NCBI RefSeq assembly: GCF_003086295.3
Contig: NC_092054.1
Location: 52,621,353-52,685,352, forward strand
DNA length: 64,000 nt
Direction of reading: 5' to 3'
Origin: Arachis hypogaea
Lineage: Eukaryota > Streptophyta > Magnoliopsida > Fabales > Fabaceae
Below the pieces are notes generated by a model. The model saw only the letters and a list, made by a program, of their open reading frames with translations, had not been told where the DNA came from and searched no databases. The position numbers and the translations under genes were made by a program. Of this stretch, positions 44,997-57,685 are shown piece after piece (position 1 is the stretch's first letter; each line of letters begins with the position of its first letter).

Positions 44997-46210
44997 TGAT
45001 GGGCGGATATTTTATACGCTTTTTGGCATAGTTTTCATGTAGTTTTTAATATGTTTTATTAATTTTTTATTAAGTTTTTACAGGTTTTAGTGATAAATTC
45101 ACATTTTTGGATTCCACTTTGAGTTTGTGTGTTTTTATACCATTTCAGGTATTTTTTGGCTAAAATTGAGGAGCTGGAGCAAAAGTCTAATCCAGAGACA
45201 GAGAAAGCACTGCAGATGCTATCCAGATCTAACCTCCTTGCACTCATAAGAGATTTTCTGGAGCTACAGAAGTCCAAATGGAGCGTTCTCAATGGCTATG
45301 GAAATCTGACTTCCAGATCTTTCCAGCAATGTATAATAGTTTATACTTTGTTTTGGACTAGAAGGCCCAAAACTGGCATTCAACGCCAGCTTCCTGCCTC
45401 CTTTCTGGCGTCCAGCGCCTAAGGAGCAGAGCCTGGCGTCCAAACGCCCAAAGAGGACCCCCTAGCTGGCGTTCCATGCCCAAAAAACCTCATTGCACAT
45501 GGATTTCACCAAAAGTCAGCCCAAACACTCACCAAGTGGGCCCTGGAAGTGGATTTTAGTACTAAAAAGACTGTTTTACCCTTACTAGTCATTGTTTAGT
45601 ATTTAAGGGATTTTATTCATGTTATTCGAACACTTTTTGACAACTTTACATCACTTTTACCATCATACACGTTATACTATCAGCATGAGTTTCTAAACCT
45701 CCTAGGTTGAGGGGAGGAGCTCTGCTGAGTCCTATCAATTAATAAAAGTATTACTGTTTCCCTTTGATCCGTGTTTGATTAATTCTAAGATGTATATTCG
45801 TTCTTCATCAATGTGAATGCATTGAACTGGCATAAGGTTAGCACATTCTACATGGGTTCAGAGTGCGTCTTTCATCGGACAATGATGAACCACCAGCTTG
45901 AATATACGTATCTCAGACGGCTAATCCACGACTTCGTTGGGGACTTCTCGAGACATCAGTTCAGCCAATTTACGGGGATATTAGGGTCTCTATGGTAGTG
46001 GCTAGAACCCAAGGTGCAGCATTCTCTAATCCGGAAGATCCGACCTTGTCTGTGGCATTTTGGGTAGGATCATTAAGGAGAATAAACTGTACGAGCTTCA
46101 CCCTCAATCAGAATAGATCCGCACTAAGCCTGGGGTTCAGATCTGGAGGAGTATTGGCAGCTGTTCAAACCAGTGTCAATCACATACAGCCTATAAGATC
46201 CAAGACTTTT
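44997..46210 (+). repeat. Truncated TGATG-type LTR
   Basis: Starts TGATGGGCGGATATTTTATACG and follows the LTR of element D (50732 on) with heavy divergence: GGCTAAAATTGAG, CTGGAGCTACAGAAG, CCTTGTCTGTGG. A GGCGTT/AACGCC hairpin array lies at 45370-45475. No PBS or TSD; the 3' end is cut. Confidence 0.75.
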
Positions 46211-49200
46211 GAAAAGTCCTATTTTGAACCAAACTCAAATCATATATTTATTTATAGTTTTAATTTTAGAAATTATTTTTATTGAAAATAATTAAAGGTA
46301 ATTAATTGGATTTGAAATAAATTAAGGTTTTTATCCAAACTCTATACTTATGGATTATTTTCCTATTTATGATTTAAAGTTCTAGAAATTCGAAAATAAT
46401 GAGGTTTGGCTATTTAAATTAGAACTTTCTCTAATTTTATAATTATTGAATTATTTTCTATATTTAAATTATAAAGTTGGTAGTTATAAAATAATAAGAA
46501 TTTTATATGATTTGATTTTAGATAATTTATATTTATATAATTTAATACTTTAAGTTTAAAGATAAAGAAAATTAATTATATTACCATGTATTTTTAATTA
46601 GAGTAATTTATTAATAATCAATTAGTATTTTTATACCACAAATAATATTTTAAAGTAACTTTAGAGATTAAATTAGTTTTTTAAATTAATACTTTATGCT
46701 CCAATTTTATTAAAATTATCTTACTCAAATTAAACCAAAAATCCCCAATTCCATACACAAACCCTAACCCTAATTAAACCACATTTTTTCCTTCATCCCT
46801 AATGAAACCCTAAGCCGCATTCCCTCTGCCAGCAAATAAAAAAATCGACACACACCAACATACGCAGCTTCAGCCAAAACAAAAAGGGAAGAGAGGAGAG
46901 GGATCCGCGGGAAGAAGGGGAGGGGAAAGTGAGGGCGGCGCCGGCGGGCGTCACTGCAGCCGTGCCGTCATGTCGCACAGAGAAGAGAGAGGGAGAGCTA
47001 AGGAAGGAGAAGATAGAGAAGACCGCGCTGTTGCCGCTGTGCTTGCGCCGTCACCCTTATGCCGTCGTGTCGCCACTAGGAGGAGAAGGAGAGGCCGTTG
47101 TTGTCATTGAGCTCGCTGTCGTCCATAGCCGCCACCATTTATGCTCCAGCTCATCGCCACCATCGCAGATCACCGCTGCCACCGTGCCACTCATCGCCAT
47201 CACGAGGAAGACCAGGATCGAGGGAGAGAGCCGCGCGAGGAGAAGGAGTCGCTGTCGCCGCCATTCGCGAGAGAGAGACACGCTGAGCGGGAGTTGCCAC
47301 CGTGGAGTGTGTTGCCGTTGACAAGCCATTGACAAGCCGTTGCTGCCAGATCCACCGCTGCTGGAGCTTCTAGCCGAGCCTCTGCCACTGGAGAACGTCA
47401 CTGCCGCCCCTGAGATCCCCTGCCGGTAAGGTTTTAAGTTGGTTTTCATTTCCTTTGAGTTTCCGGGAGCTTTATCATCGCTACATGTTTGTTACAGTCG
47501 CCGTCGCCAGAGTTTTGATCACTGCTGCCGCTCAAGGTGGTGGCCGGGGCTACCGCCAAACCGGTTTAGCAACCACTGCTGTTTCGTTTTCTTAGTTTGG
47601 TAAGTGTTTATGTTTTGAAAAACCCCTGCGATAGTATTCTGTTATGTTTGGTTATAAACTCTGAGGTTCTGGTAACATAGGGTTGTGTTTTGAGCATTGC
47701 ATGTCACTTTTAAGTTGCTGTAAGTGCTGCGAAAGTGATTAGGGACTGAATTTGCGATTGCTGTTGGTTTCGGGTTGAGCTAAAAGGTTTCGTTGATGCG
47801 TTTTGGGTTATGGTTTCTTCGAGTTGAGGTAGGAGCTTTTCATACAAACTAATTTATTTTAAATTGCAAATGTTATAAATAGATATGACTTGCTAAATGT
47901 ATTTCTGGTGATTATGTAAGTCTTATGCATTGTCTAATTTGTCTTGGATGAATATGGTTGTCTGTTGAATTGTAATAATAACTGATTTTGTTAAATGGAG
48001 GTTTTTGATTATTTTGATTTGAAATGATCTTTAATATTTGAAAGTTTGAATTTGGTTTTATTGAAAACTGATTTGGTCTTGAACCCATTGGAAAGGGGTT
48101 GAGGATTGGTTTGGTTGGGACCCAAAAGGGTGGCAAAGTCCAAGTTTTAAGGGAGATGCTGCCGAATTTTCATGAAAATTTAGATTCTATTTTAAAATGT
48201 GATTTAGGAAAAGAATGAATTTGAGAGGTTCCACTGCTTGGTTTTTGATTTATTAAGAAATAGATGTTTTGAGTTTAATCTGTTTACGGGAAGTTTATGT
48301 TAAGATTTTTTTAAATATGAAAGAACCTATGTTTTGATGTTTAATTAAATGAGTACTTTTGGAAGAGTTTTTAGTGGATTTTAAAAGAAATTGAACTTTG
48401 ATTAATTAAGTTTGTTTTACTTTTAAAATACTGTTTAAATTTTGATTTAGCAAGATTAAACAATTCCGGGCCTTTGAGAAGGTTGCCGATTTAAGAATGA
48501 AATGGAATTGATTTTGGAACTTAGTATTTTAAACATGCTTTGGTTTTTATTTTAAGTCTCTATCTCTATTGACTTCAAATTAAGTAACTATGATTTTTGG
48601 AGATTTCTAAAGAATTTAAGAAATGATGTAGGCTATTCTTCCCTAAAGTCTTGAGTCTTTGCCAAGGTTATTAATTGACAACTCTGTTTTAAAATAGTTT
48701 AACGGATGATTTAAAAAGCGAAAGATTTGTGTCTTTCAAAGAGGATCGATTTTAAAGAAAAGTGGATTATGAACTTGGAACAATTGAGATATGAGGATTC
48801 TGAATTTTGAAACAGAGATGCGTTTGTTTTCTGGTTTTAAAGAAAAAAAGAAGTGACTTATTGCTTGAAGAATGATTGATTTGATATGAACTGTTAATGA
48901 AGTGCGGAATTGATGATGAATAAATGAATATGTGGCTTTTGCACTTCTTTTATCTGAGATACGAGTTTCTCTGGGTAAAGTACCGTGGCTTGCCACCACG
49001 TGTTCCGGGTTGAGACTCGATACTTTGTTGATCCTACGACATAAGGGTGATCGGGCACTTATAAATTCCCAGAAATGGTACCCCTATTGAGCAATTTGAT
49101 ACATATATGAGAAAAAGCTATGCATAGACTCATGGGGATGCGCGTCGGGGGACAGTCCAAGGGTTTAGCAAATCGGACTTGTTGGGTTGGCTTGATAACC

Positions 49201-49246
49201 GACAAATGAGACTCATCAGCCATAGGACAGGCATTCATCATATGTG
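46211..49246 (+). repeat. Large Ty3-type LTR fragment with a GC-rich core
   Basis: A long LTR-like stretch in plus orientation. An AT-rich front (46260-46740) is followed by a GC-rich island (about 46880-47440), a pyrimidine/purine-poor body, and an end with GTGGCTTGCCACCACGTG and GGCACTTATAAATTCCC. The layout resembles large chromovirus LTRs of peanut (FIDEL type, from memory). It is cut at about 49246 by the next element. Open frames in the GC-rich island (46929-47449) have no recognisable domain. Confidence 0.5.
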
Positions 49247-49697
49247 TTCATACCGTGGGTCGAGCTGTATGAGCCAAGATAGAAAACGACCGACCTCTTA
49301 TAAAGGTTGGTTGACACCGACCTCTTCCCAAAGAGAGCTCGGCCAAATTGCTGTAAGGGCCCAAATAGGCCCAAAGCAGAAGATCACAGCCCACCTAAAG
49401 GTGGCTGGCCAAAGATAAGGAGACTCAGCCCAACTAACTTATCTCAAGGGAGGTCACACCATACTACTATAAATACACTAGAGCACCCAGGTATAACTCA
49501 TACTCTGATTTTACACAAAAAAACCTGCTTAAAGCCCATGCTAACTTAAGCATCGGAGTCTCCTGCAGGTACCACCACCCTCCGGTGATCAAGGATCAGC
49601 AACATCTCAAGGTTCAACAAGTCGGACGCGATAGCTCCGGCCACAACAGCAGATCTCCTCCGAGATCGACTTTCAGTTTCAGGTAACCCTCGGAACA
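49247..49697 (+). repeat. Tat-like Ty3 element: 5' LTR
   Basis: A short LTR from about TGTTCATACCG to CTCGGAACA, directly followed by PBS TTGGCGCCATTGCCGGCGAA (49698). It contains TATAAATA (49468-49475), the likely promoter. The left edge is approximate. Confidence 0.65.
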
Positions 49698-49738
49698 TTG
49701 GCGCCATTGCCGGCGAACCTGGAAGTCATCCCATCATC

Positions 49739-50731
49739 ATGGAGGACAACCTTGACAACGATCACAACTCTGGCTTGGAGGATAGAACGCCGCATAAGAA
49801 CACGGAGACCATACCAAAGGATATTCCTCAAAACAAAGGAGACAAACAACCCCCAAATGCAGAAATTTTAGAGGCCATCCGTGAACAACAGAATCGCCTT
49901 AAACAGCTAGAACAAGAAGCTGACCGGCAGCGGGAGGCTGAGTGAGATTTATGAAGAGAAACCAAGAGGTGTCGAGAGCTGGAAGACAAACTCCTTAAAC
50001 TCGAGGCCAACTTCAAAACAAAAGCTACTCGGTCCAATCATGAAGATGGCCCCCGTGAGGATCAAGACCCCTTCACAAAGGAAATTATGAAAGCTGAAGT
50101 CCCAAAAGACTTCAAAGCCCCTGACATGACTCCCTACGATGGTACGTCCAACCTAAGTCATCATCTCAGCAATTTCAGAAGTTAGATGTATCTTACGGAT
50201 GCCTCAGATGCAATCTGTTGTAAAGCCTTCCCGACTACCTTGACTAAAACAGTAATAAAGTGGTTTAACAGTTTGCCACCAAGGTCAATAGTAAGCTTCG
50301 ATGACTTCACCAAGAAGTTTCTAGCTAGATTCTCTATCCAGAAAGACAAAGCCAAGCATGCCCTAAGCCTGTTAGGGATTAAGCAAGGAGATCGGGAAAG
50401 CCTCTGCAGCTACATGGAAAGATTCAACAAAGCATGTCTGGACATACAAAGTCTGCCAACAGAAGCAGCCATCATGGGTCTCATTGATGGCCTACGAGAA
50501 GGACCCTTTAGCCACTCCATGTCCAAAAAGTACCCTACATCTCTGAACGAAGTACAAGAGCGGGCAGAAAAGTACATTAATATGGAGGAAAACTCTCGAT
50601 TAGGAGAAACCTCAAAATCCGGATTCTCCTACCCATCGGATAAAGAATCTAGGAAAAAAGAAGACCATCCTACTGAAAAACCTAGAAAATACCATAAATA
50701 CACTCCCCTCAGGGTGTCCCTTGTGGATGTC
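49739..50731 (+). pseudogene. Tat-like Ty3 element: gag pseudogene
   Basis: Starts MEDNLDNDHNSGLEDRTPHK 41 nt after the LTR/PBS junction. A coiled-coil-like segment (AIREQQNRLKQLEQEADRQ) leads to the Retrotrans_gag core: KAFPTTLTKTVIKWFNSLPP, FDDFTKKFLARFSIQ, GDRESLCSYMERFNKACLD and EAAIMGLIDGLREG. TGA stops near 49943 and 49955 and a TAG near 50183 break it. It is truncated at about 50731 by element D before any zinc knuckle or pol. The protein would form the virus-like particle of a Tat/Ogre-group element. Confidence 0.85.
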
Positions 50732-52408
50732 TGATGAGCGGATAATTTATACGCTTTTTGGCATTGTTTTTAGTATATTTTAGTTAGTTTTTATTATATT
50801 TTTATTAGTTTTTAAATAAAAATCACATTTCTGGACTTTACTATGAGTTTGTATTTTTTCTGTGATTTCAGGTATTTTCTGGCTAAAATTGAGGGACCTG
50901 AGCAAAAATCTAATTCAGAGGCTGAAAAAGGACTGCAGATGCTGTTGGATTCTGACCTCCCTGCACTCGAAGTGGATTTTCTGGAGCTACAGAAGCCCAA
51001 TTGGCGCGCTCTCAATTGAGTAGGAAAGTAGACATCCTGGGCTTTCCAGCAATATATAATAGTTCATACTTTGCCCGAGATTTGATGGCCCCAACCGGCG
51101 TTCTAAGTCAGCATAAAAATTCTGGCGTCAAAACGCCAGAACTGGCATAAAAGCTGGAGTTAAACGCCCAAACTGGCACAAAAGCTGGTGTTTAACTCCA
51201 AGAAAAGTCTCTACATGTAAAAGCTTCAATGCTCAGCCCAAGCACACACCAAATGGGCCTAGAAGAAGATTTCTGCATTAATTACCTATTTCTGTAACCC
51301 TAGGCTAATAGTTTTCTATAAATAGGACCTTTTGCTCTTGTATTTTAAGCCTTTCATATACCTTTTGATCTCTATGTTCACGTTTGGGGGCTGGCCATTC
51401 GGCCATGCCTAGACCTTTTGTTCTTATATATTTTCAACGGTGGAGTTTCTACACACCATAGATTAAGGTGTGGAGCTCTGCTGTTCCTCATGAATTAATG
51501 CAAAGTACTATTATTTTTCTATTCAACTCAAGCCTATTTCTTCTCTAAGATATACACTCGTTCTTCAACTTGATGAATGTGATGATCCATGACACTCATC
51601 ATCATTCTCACCTATGAACGCATGCCTGACAACCACTTCCGTTCTACTAGCAATAGCTTGAGTGCGTATCTCTTAGCCTCCTGGTTCATGACGCATGGTT
51701 GCCTCGCCTGACAACCGAGCCTTCCATTCCATGAGATCAGAGTCTTTGTGGTATAGGCTAGAATCAATTGGCAGCATTCTTGAGATCCGGAAAGTCTAAA
51801 CCTTGTCTGTGGTATTCCGAGTAGGATCTGGGAAGGGATGACTGTGACGAGCTTCAAACTCGCGAGTGTTGGGCGTAGTGACAGACGCAAAAGGATCAAT
51901 GGATCCTATTCCAACATGATCGAGAACCGACAGATGATTAGCCGTGCGGTGACAGCGCATTTGGACCATTTTCACTGAGAGGACGGGAGGTAGCCATTGA
52001 CAACGGTGAAACCCAACATAAGCTTGCCATGGAAAGGATTATGAATGATTGGAAGAAGGCAATAGGAAAGCAGAGGTTCAGAAGGAATAAAGCATCTTCA
52101 TACGCTTATCTGAAATTCTCACCAATGAATTACATAAGTATCTCTATCTTATTTTATGTTTTATTCATATTTCAATTATCTTAAACTCCATAACCATTTG
52201 AATCCGCCTGACTAAGATTTACAAGATGACCATAGCTTGCTTCAAGCCGACAATCTCCATGGGATCGACCCTTACTCACGTAAGGTTTATTACTTGGACG
52301 ACCCAGTGCACTTGCTGGTTAGTTGTGCGGAGTTGTGACAAAGAGTTGAGATTACAGTTGTGCGTACCAAGTTGTTGGCGCCATTGATGATCACAATTTC
52401 GTGCACCA
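50732..52408 (+). repeat. Element D: 5' LTR
   Basis: 1,677 bp, TGATGAGCGGATAATTTATACG...TCGTGCACCA. It carries an array of TGGCGTT/AACGCCA hairpins (about 51093-51200), about 360-470 bp from the start. It is inserted in the gag pseudogene. PBS TAGCGCCGTTGCCGGGGA follows at 52415-52432. Confidence 0.88.
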
Positions 52409-53430
52409 AGTTTTTAGCGCCGTTGCCGGGGATTGTTCGAGTTTGGACAACTGACGGTTCATCTTGTTGCTTAGATTAGGTAATTTTATTTTATGTTTAA
52501 GCTTTTTACTTTTTATTTTCGAAATTTTTTTTTTCAAAAATAAAAAAAATTTCCTATTCTGTTCTTCAGAGTTTTTAAGAATGAATTCTAGAGTTTCATG
52601 ATGATTTGTTGAAGTCTGGCTGGCTGTGAAGCTATGTCTAATCTTTTGGACCGAGGTTTCAACTTATCATCACAAGAGCTTGTTGATTTCTATCAATTTT
52701 ACTGTTGAAAGTAATGATCTGCTAAAGCTTGGCTGGCCATTGGCCATGTCTAGTGTTTTGGAGCGAACCTTTCACTGAAAGCTTGGCTGGCTAGTAAGCC
52801 ATGTCTAATTCCTGGACCGGAGTTTTAGACTAACATTGCATGATTCCTGGAATTCTTATTAAAAATTTTGAATCTCTTTATTTTCTTTTTCAAATAATTT
52901 TCAAAAAATCACAAAATCTTAAAATAAAAAATGTTTTATGTTTCTTGTTTGAGTCTAGTGTCTAATTTTAAGTTTAGTGTCAATCGCATGTCTTTATTCT
53001 TTTAATTTTCGAAAATTACATGCATTATGTTCTTCATTGACCTTCAAGTTATTCTTGATGATTCTCTTGCTTTGATCTTTAAATTCTCTTGTTTTGTGTC
53101 TCTTGTTGTTTCTCATATGTATTTTCAAATTGTTATAGTCGTTAGTATACAAAATTTCTAAGTTTGGTGTCTTGCATGCATTGTTTATTTGATCTTAGTT
53201 TTCCATGATTAATTTCATTTTGTTGTTTCTCATCATTAAAAATTCAAAAAATTTTCAAAATTATGTCTTTTCAAGTCAATAATACAGAGAATTGAAGATT
53301 CAGAACAGACAGCAGAGGAATTACACAAAAAAAGCTGGGCGTTCAAAACGCCCAGTGAGGAAGGAAAACTGGCGTTTAAATGCCAACCAGGGCACCTGGC
53401 TGGGCATTAAACGCCCAAAAGGGTAGTATT
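52409..53430 (+). mobile_element. Element D: truncated internal region
   Basis: PBS, then AT-rich leader. Phrases with GCTTGGCTGGC and GCCATGTCTA recur at about 52612, 52720 and 52785. A hairpin array TGGGCGTTCAAAACGCCCA, TGGCGTTTAAATGCCA lies at 53336-53420. No ORF of note. It ends by joining an inverted LTR fragment at about 53430; no 3' LTR of D remains here. Confidence 0.65.
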
Positions 53431-53960
53431 TTGACCCATCTTGAATTCTGCATGAAATAGTCTCTAGAATGAGTTGAATTTGGGCTTGGGAAGCTCAGAA
53501 ATCATCCCAGCGTTTTTACTTTAATGAGTTCACGTGCGAGCTGCGACGCGTACGCATGGGTCACGCGTACGCGTCACTCGGCAATTTACTTCCCACGCGT
53601 ACACGTCGCCATGCGACTTCATATTCACGCATGTGCGTCTGTTACGCGTGCGCGTCGATGTATGCACTCCAAATCCTTGATTTTTCATGAATTCTCCAGT
53701 TTGCATGCTTTTCTCTCCACTCCTTTGATCAATTCCTAGCCTTTTCAACCTGAATTCACTAACAAACACATCAAGGCATCTAGTAGAATCAAAGGTGAAT
53801 TAAAATTAGCAAATTAAAGGCTTAAAAAATATGTTTTCACACTTAAGCACAAATTAAGGGAGAATTACAAAACCATGCTATTTCATTGAATAAATGTGAG
53901 AAAAGTTGATAAAATCCACTCAATTCAACATAAAATGTACCACGAAATAGTGGTGCATCA
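53430..53960 (-). repeat. Truncated TGATG-type LTR (element C)
   Basis: Minus strand start TGATGCACCACTATTTCGTG at 53960. A palindrome array ACGCGTACGCGTGAC, GACGTGTACGCGTGG and ACGCGCACGCGTAAC lies at about 53535-53660, about 300-425 bp from the LTR start. The far end is lost at the join with element D. Confidence 0.75.
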
Positions 53961-55396
53961 ATCACATAAGCTTCTAAATCATTCAACAATTCTAAATCCA
54001 ACCTAATTCATATTTTCCGATTTCCATTAACCTTATTAACATCAATATAACCACTCACCATTACCATCCATCATCAATGTCACATATTTCCAAACTTCCA
54101 TCCAATAAACACATTATCATCAATTCATCATCATCATCAATACTCAAACTCATTATTCACAATTCTCCACAATACATTCAATTCATCAAACCTCCTCACT
54201 CATTTACATTCAACATGAACCACAATAACCAACAATCCAAAATCATCTTCCACACCCCTTTTCAAACCTCAACACCCACCAATATAACTCATCAATAATC
54301 ATCATCTAACAATATATACATATCATCACATTCAAACTCATTCAACCTACATCCAAGCCATCATGCATAAGAATTATATACAATTAACCATACAATCGCA
54401 TCTTTCAACCTATCTTAAGGTCAACTAGCCTAAGTGTCCAGTGATATTACATATTACATAGAGAAGACCGAAACCATACCTTGGCTGCTCCCCCAAAAAG
54501 CACACCGCACCAAGATTGGAGTCCAACAAGCTTTCAACTCACCAACAAGCTTTCAACTCACCAACAAGCCACCAAAGCTCAACTAACATCATATATGTAT
54601 CAAAAATCAAAACCTGATATACACAAAATAACTAAACACAAGGATTTAGTGAAACCTTACCTTAACCAACGAGATTAGGGGTAAAATCCAATAATTATCC
54701 GCTACTAGAGATCACCTAAACAAGTAAAACCACAAAATCTACTCAAAATTATAACCCAAAAATGCAGAATTCTAGGACTGGAAACTGGGGATTGAGACAC
54801 AATTTCTTATCAGGTTTTCTTAAATAGAATTGAAGAGCTCAACAAGAGTTTCGCGTGGCCGTAAACGGCTCGTCAATCGGAGTCCTGTAGCTCAAGTTAT
54901 GGCTCCTGAAAGGTGGATGTGAATAGTAACACCACCCCTTCTCCTCTCTTCTCTCAAACCGCGCCCCTCTCTCTCTTTTTGCTTCAAATGAGCTGAAATG
55001 CTCATTAATAGGTTTATATAAGTTGGGCCTTAAGCTCGGTTTAGGCCCGGTCCAACCCGTTAGCGTTTTTGGTCCATTTGTCCCACTTTGGGCCAAAATA
55101 ATTAAGGTTAGTACCCGGTTTTCAATTCTAAATTATTTTTTTCTTTTCAAAACAATAAATCAATTTTCCAAAATACACGGTACTGGACAGACTAGAGCCG
55201 GTACTGCCGGCTTAAGTGCCAGTACGCATTTTTACAGAAACTTTTCGAAAAAGATACATTTTCCAACTCAGAAAAATTCATTGAAACCAAATTTCACCTT
55301 TATATTTCCAAATTAAAACTTCTAACTTTTGATTCTATTCCGGGCACTAAAATTATTTTATTAAAATGGTTTTACGTGAAAACTCTGGTTCTTACA
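53961..55396 (-). repeat. 3' LTR of the chromovirus-like element
   Basis: Starts TGTAAGAACC directly after the polypurine tract and runs to the junction with element C. It contains TAC-type inverted phrases (GTACTGCCGGC, GTACTGGACAG). No terminal CA or TSD was seen, so it may be truncated. Confidence 0.6.
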
Positions 55397-56012
55397 TTCT
55401 CCCCTCCTAATAAAATTTTCGTCCTCGAAAATTCGAATCACACGCTATATATATATATGTATGTATTCTCCACGAAGCATTCTACTATCAACGTTATCAG
55501 CCCAACAAGTTGCCAAAGCATCCTGTTCACCATCATCCTAACGTGTCAATGTTCTCTCTCGCCTTCCGCTGCATCACTCTAATTATCGTTATTAAGAATC
55601 CAAAAGTTCTTCCCTTTAAACCAAATGCCGATTTTGTAATAGTTTTCAAAACCTTTAAAACAAGTTCAATCTAAATGAGTTCATTGTTAAAACTTTCTCA
55701 AAAGAGTCAAAAATAATTTATTTGTAAATTAATCACTTTAAAGCATGATTTTTCTAAATTCCTTAAAACCCTTAAATTAGAACCGTTCAATTTAAATCCT
55801 TTTTGATAAGTTAAATTTACAAACCAAAATCGTAAGTTAACAAAATCATAGAACTCACTTTCCTTTCTAAATCGTATCATTTAATCAAAAGTTCGAATCC
55901 TAGTTTCAAAACCAAATCATTTAAACCAAAGTTCCAAACCAAATTTAAAAATCCTTTTAAGCTTTACAACTTTTTCAACAAGAACGACGATAGTCTATAC
56001 TATGAAAATAAG

Positions 56013-57097
56013 TTAAGGTTTGGCTATCGGATCCACGATTACCTCACGTGTTCCTCGATGTGGACAATCTCTAACCAAATGTCCCGGTGCGCCACACTTG
56101 TAACATAGTTTCATACCCAACCGGCATGGCTTATTCGGGTGGTAGTTCCCACACTCATGACATCTCATATCAAGGGAGTAAGCTTGTAGTTCCCACACTC
56201 ATGACATCTCATATCAAGGGAGTAAGCTCTTGACTACTTCTCCTCACCATTTCTCTTGAAGTGTTGCCCCTTGGTCCAAGGTAATCATCATGTTCCCTAC
56301 TAGTGTTTCCTCCACGAGTGTCCCTTGACGAGGCTATCGTCTGTGCATATTCCTTAACAACTCTCGCCTTGTTCACCAGATCGGAGAAAATCCGAATCTC
56401 CAAAGGAGCCACAACAGTCATGAGATTATCCTTCAAGCCCCTTTAATACTTGATACACTTCCAGCTTTCATAGGTCTCCGGGACACCCTGACACACCCTA
56501 GAGAACCTACAGAGCTCCTCAAATCGGCTAGTATAGTCTGCCACAGACGAGGAACCTTGCTTCAGCTGCATAAGTTCCATCTCCTTCGCTTCCCTTGCAG
56601 ATTTAGGAAAGTACTTCTTGTAGAAGGCCATTTGGAATACATCCCAAGGAACATCGGCATGAAGCTGTAGCAAGCGGCACTATCCTTGTCATCAATGTTG
56701 GGCCTCTCCCAAAAGCTGATACGCAGCAAAATCTACATATTAGTTGTTCGGAACATGCTGTGCTTGTAAGGCACGCTCCATGGCTTGAAACCAATTATCC
56801 GCTTCTGTAGGGTTGGTTGAACGTCTGAAGCTTGGCGGATGAACCTTGAGAAAAGTAGCCAAAGTCATCGGAGCACCTCACATGTTATCACCATTTCCTT
56901 CTGCATTATCGTTCTCGTTTCCTTCTCTGTTTCTGTTTCCAGCCGGTTGGCCTAACCTCTGCACAACTTGCAGAGTCGCAGCAGCATTTGCCTCCATGGT
57001 GTTTGCAAGATTCGCCATTGCCGCCATGGTTATCGGCCGGTTGCTCGTTTCTACTCTCTCTTCGTGAACGTGTACGACCTCGTCCGCGAGTAACCAT
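56013..57097 (-). pseudogene. Chromovirus-like gag pseudogene
   Basis: Starts MVTRGRGRTRSRRESRNEQP. The Retrotrans_gag core reads DVPWDVFQMAFYKKYFPKSA, then AREAKEMELMQLKQGSSSVA and DYTSRFEELCRFSRV. A CCHC knuckle (CYKCGAPGHLVRDC) lies near the end. Stops and frame changes occur near 56690 and 56440. A 44-bp perfect tandem duplication (56142-56185 and 56186-56229) shifts the frame just before the knuckle; the frame ends at TAA/TGA near 56013. The protein would package element RNA. Pol is absent downstream. Confidence 0.85.
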
Positions 57098-57330
57098 TAG
57101 GGTTCCTATCTACACCAATCAATCGATATCAAGGTGATCAGTCTCAATATCAAAATCCTAGTGTTTTAATTATCCCAAAAAGGCACTCACAAACAAGCAT
57201 GCTATGAAATATCAAGTAGATAACCTAAATAGCATGAAAAAAAAACAGACCCAGAGTATGCAATGAAGCACAATCGGTCTATCCCTCAAGCTCACGAGGA
57301 CGAACCGCTCTGATACCACGAAGGATCTTA

Positions 57331-57685
57331 ATCTATTTTTGTTGTCATTTTGGTTATTTTAATTAGTATTCTCACTTTTATATTTACCTTTTCCTTAGAG
57401 GCTTACTTTGAGAGTGATATTCTGTATAAGCTGTTTTACTTTCAAAACTCTGTATGTCTGTATTTAATTAGTCGGCCTAAACTCCGCAGGCTTAGACTAG
57501 TATCTTATGATTATTATACTCTTGTATAACTACATATATCTTGTTACCTTAAGTAGTAGATCTTATCTTTTACGCTTGTAGCGCTTGTGAACGTTCGCGC
57601 TTTGTAATGCCATATTTGAGCTTATTTTATTCATCGGGCTTCTAGAATTATTATTCCTTATATATATATATATATATATATATAT
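57331..57685 (-). repeat. Probable 5' LTR remnant of the chromovirus-like element
   Basis: Lies immediately upstream of the PBS on the minus strand. No TG...CA ends could be confirmed. (TA)n at 57660-57683 marks its border with element E. Confidence 0.35.

Larger units (their letters stand above)
53961..57330 (-). mobile_element. Chromovirus-like Ty3 element with pol deleted
   Basis: Minus strand: PBS TGGTATCAGAGCGG (57305-57318), gag pseudogene (56013-57097), about 600 bp of spacer, then the end-of-pol phrase encoding an FEDEN-like tail, polypurine AGGAGGGGAGAA (55397-55408) and the 3' LTR from TGTAAGAACC (55396) leftward. Protease, RT, RNase H and integrase are missing, so a large internal deletion joined the end of gag to the end of pol. 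The left edge abuts element C at 53960. Confidence 0.78.

Noticed and set aside
46929..47449. Protein-coding gene of about 130 aa in the GC-rich island
   Set aside because: Frames are open on both strands with Arg/Ser-rich low-complexity sequence and no domain; most likely LTR sequence.
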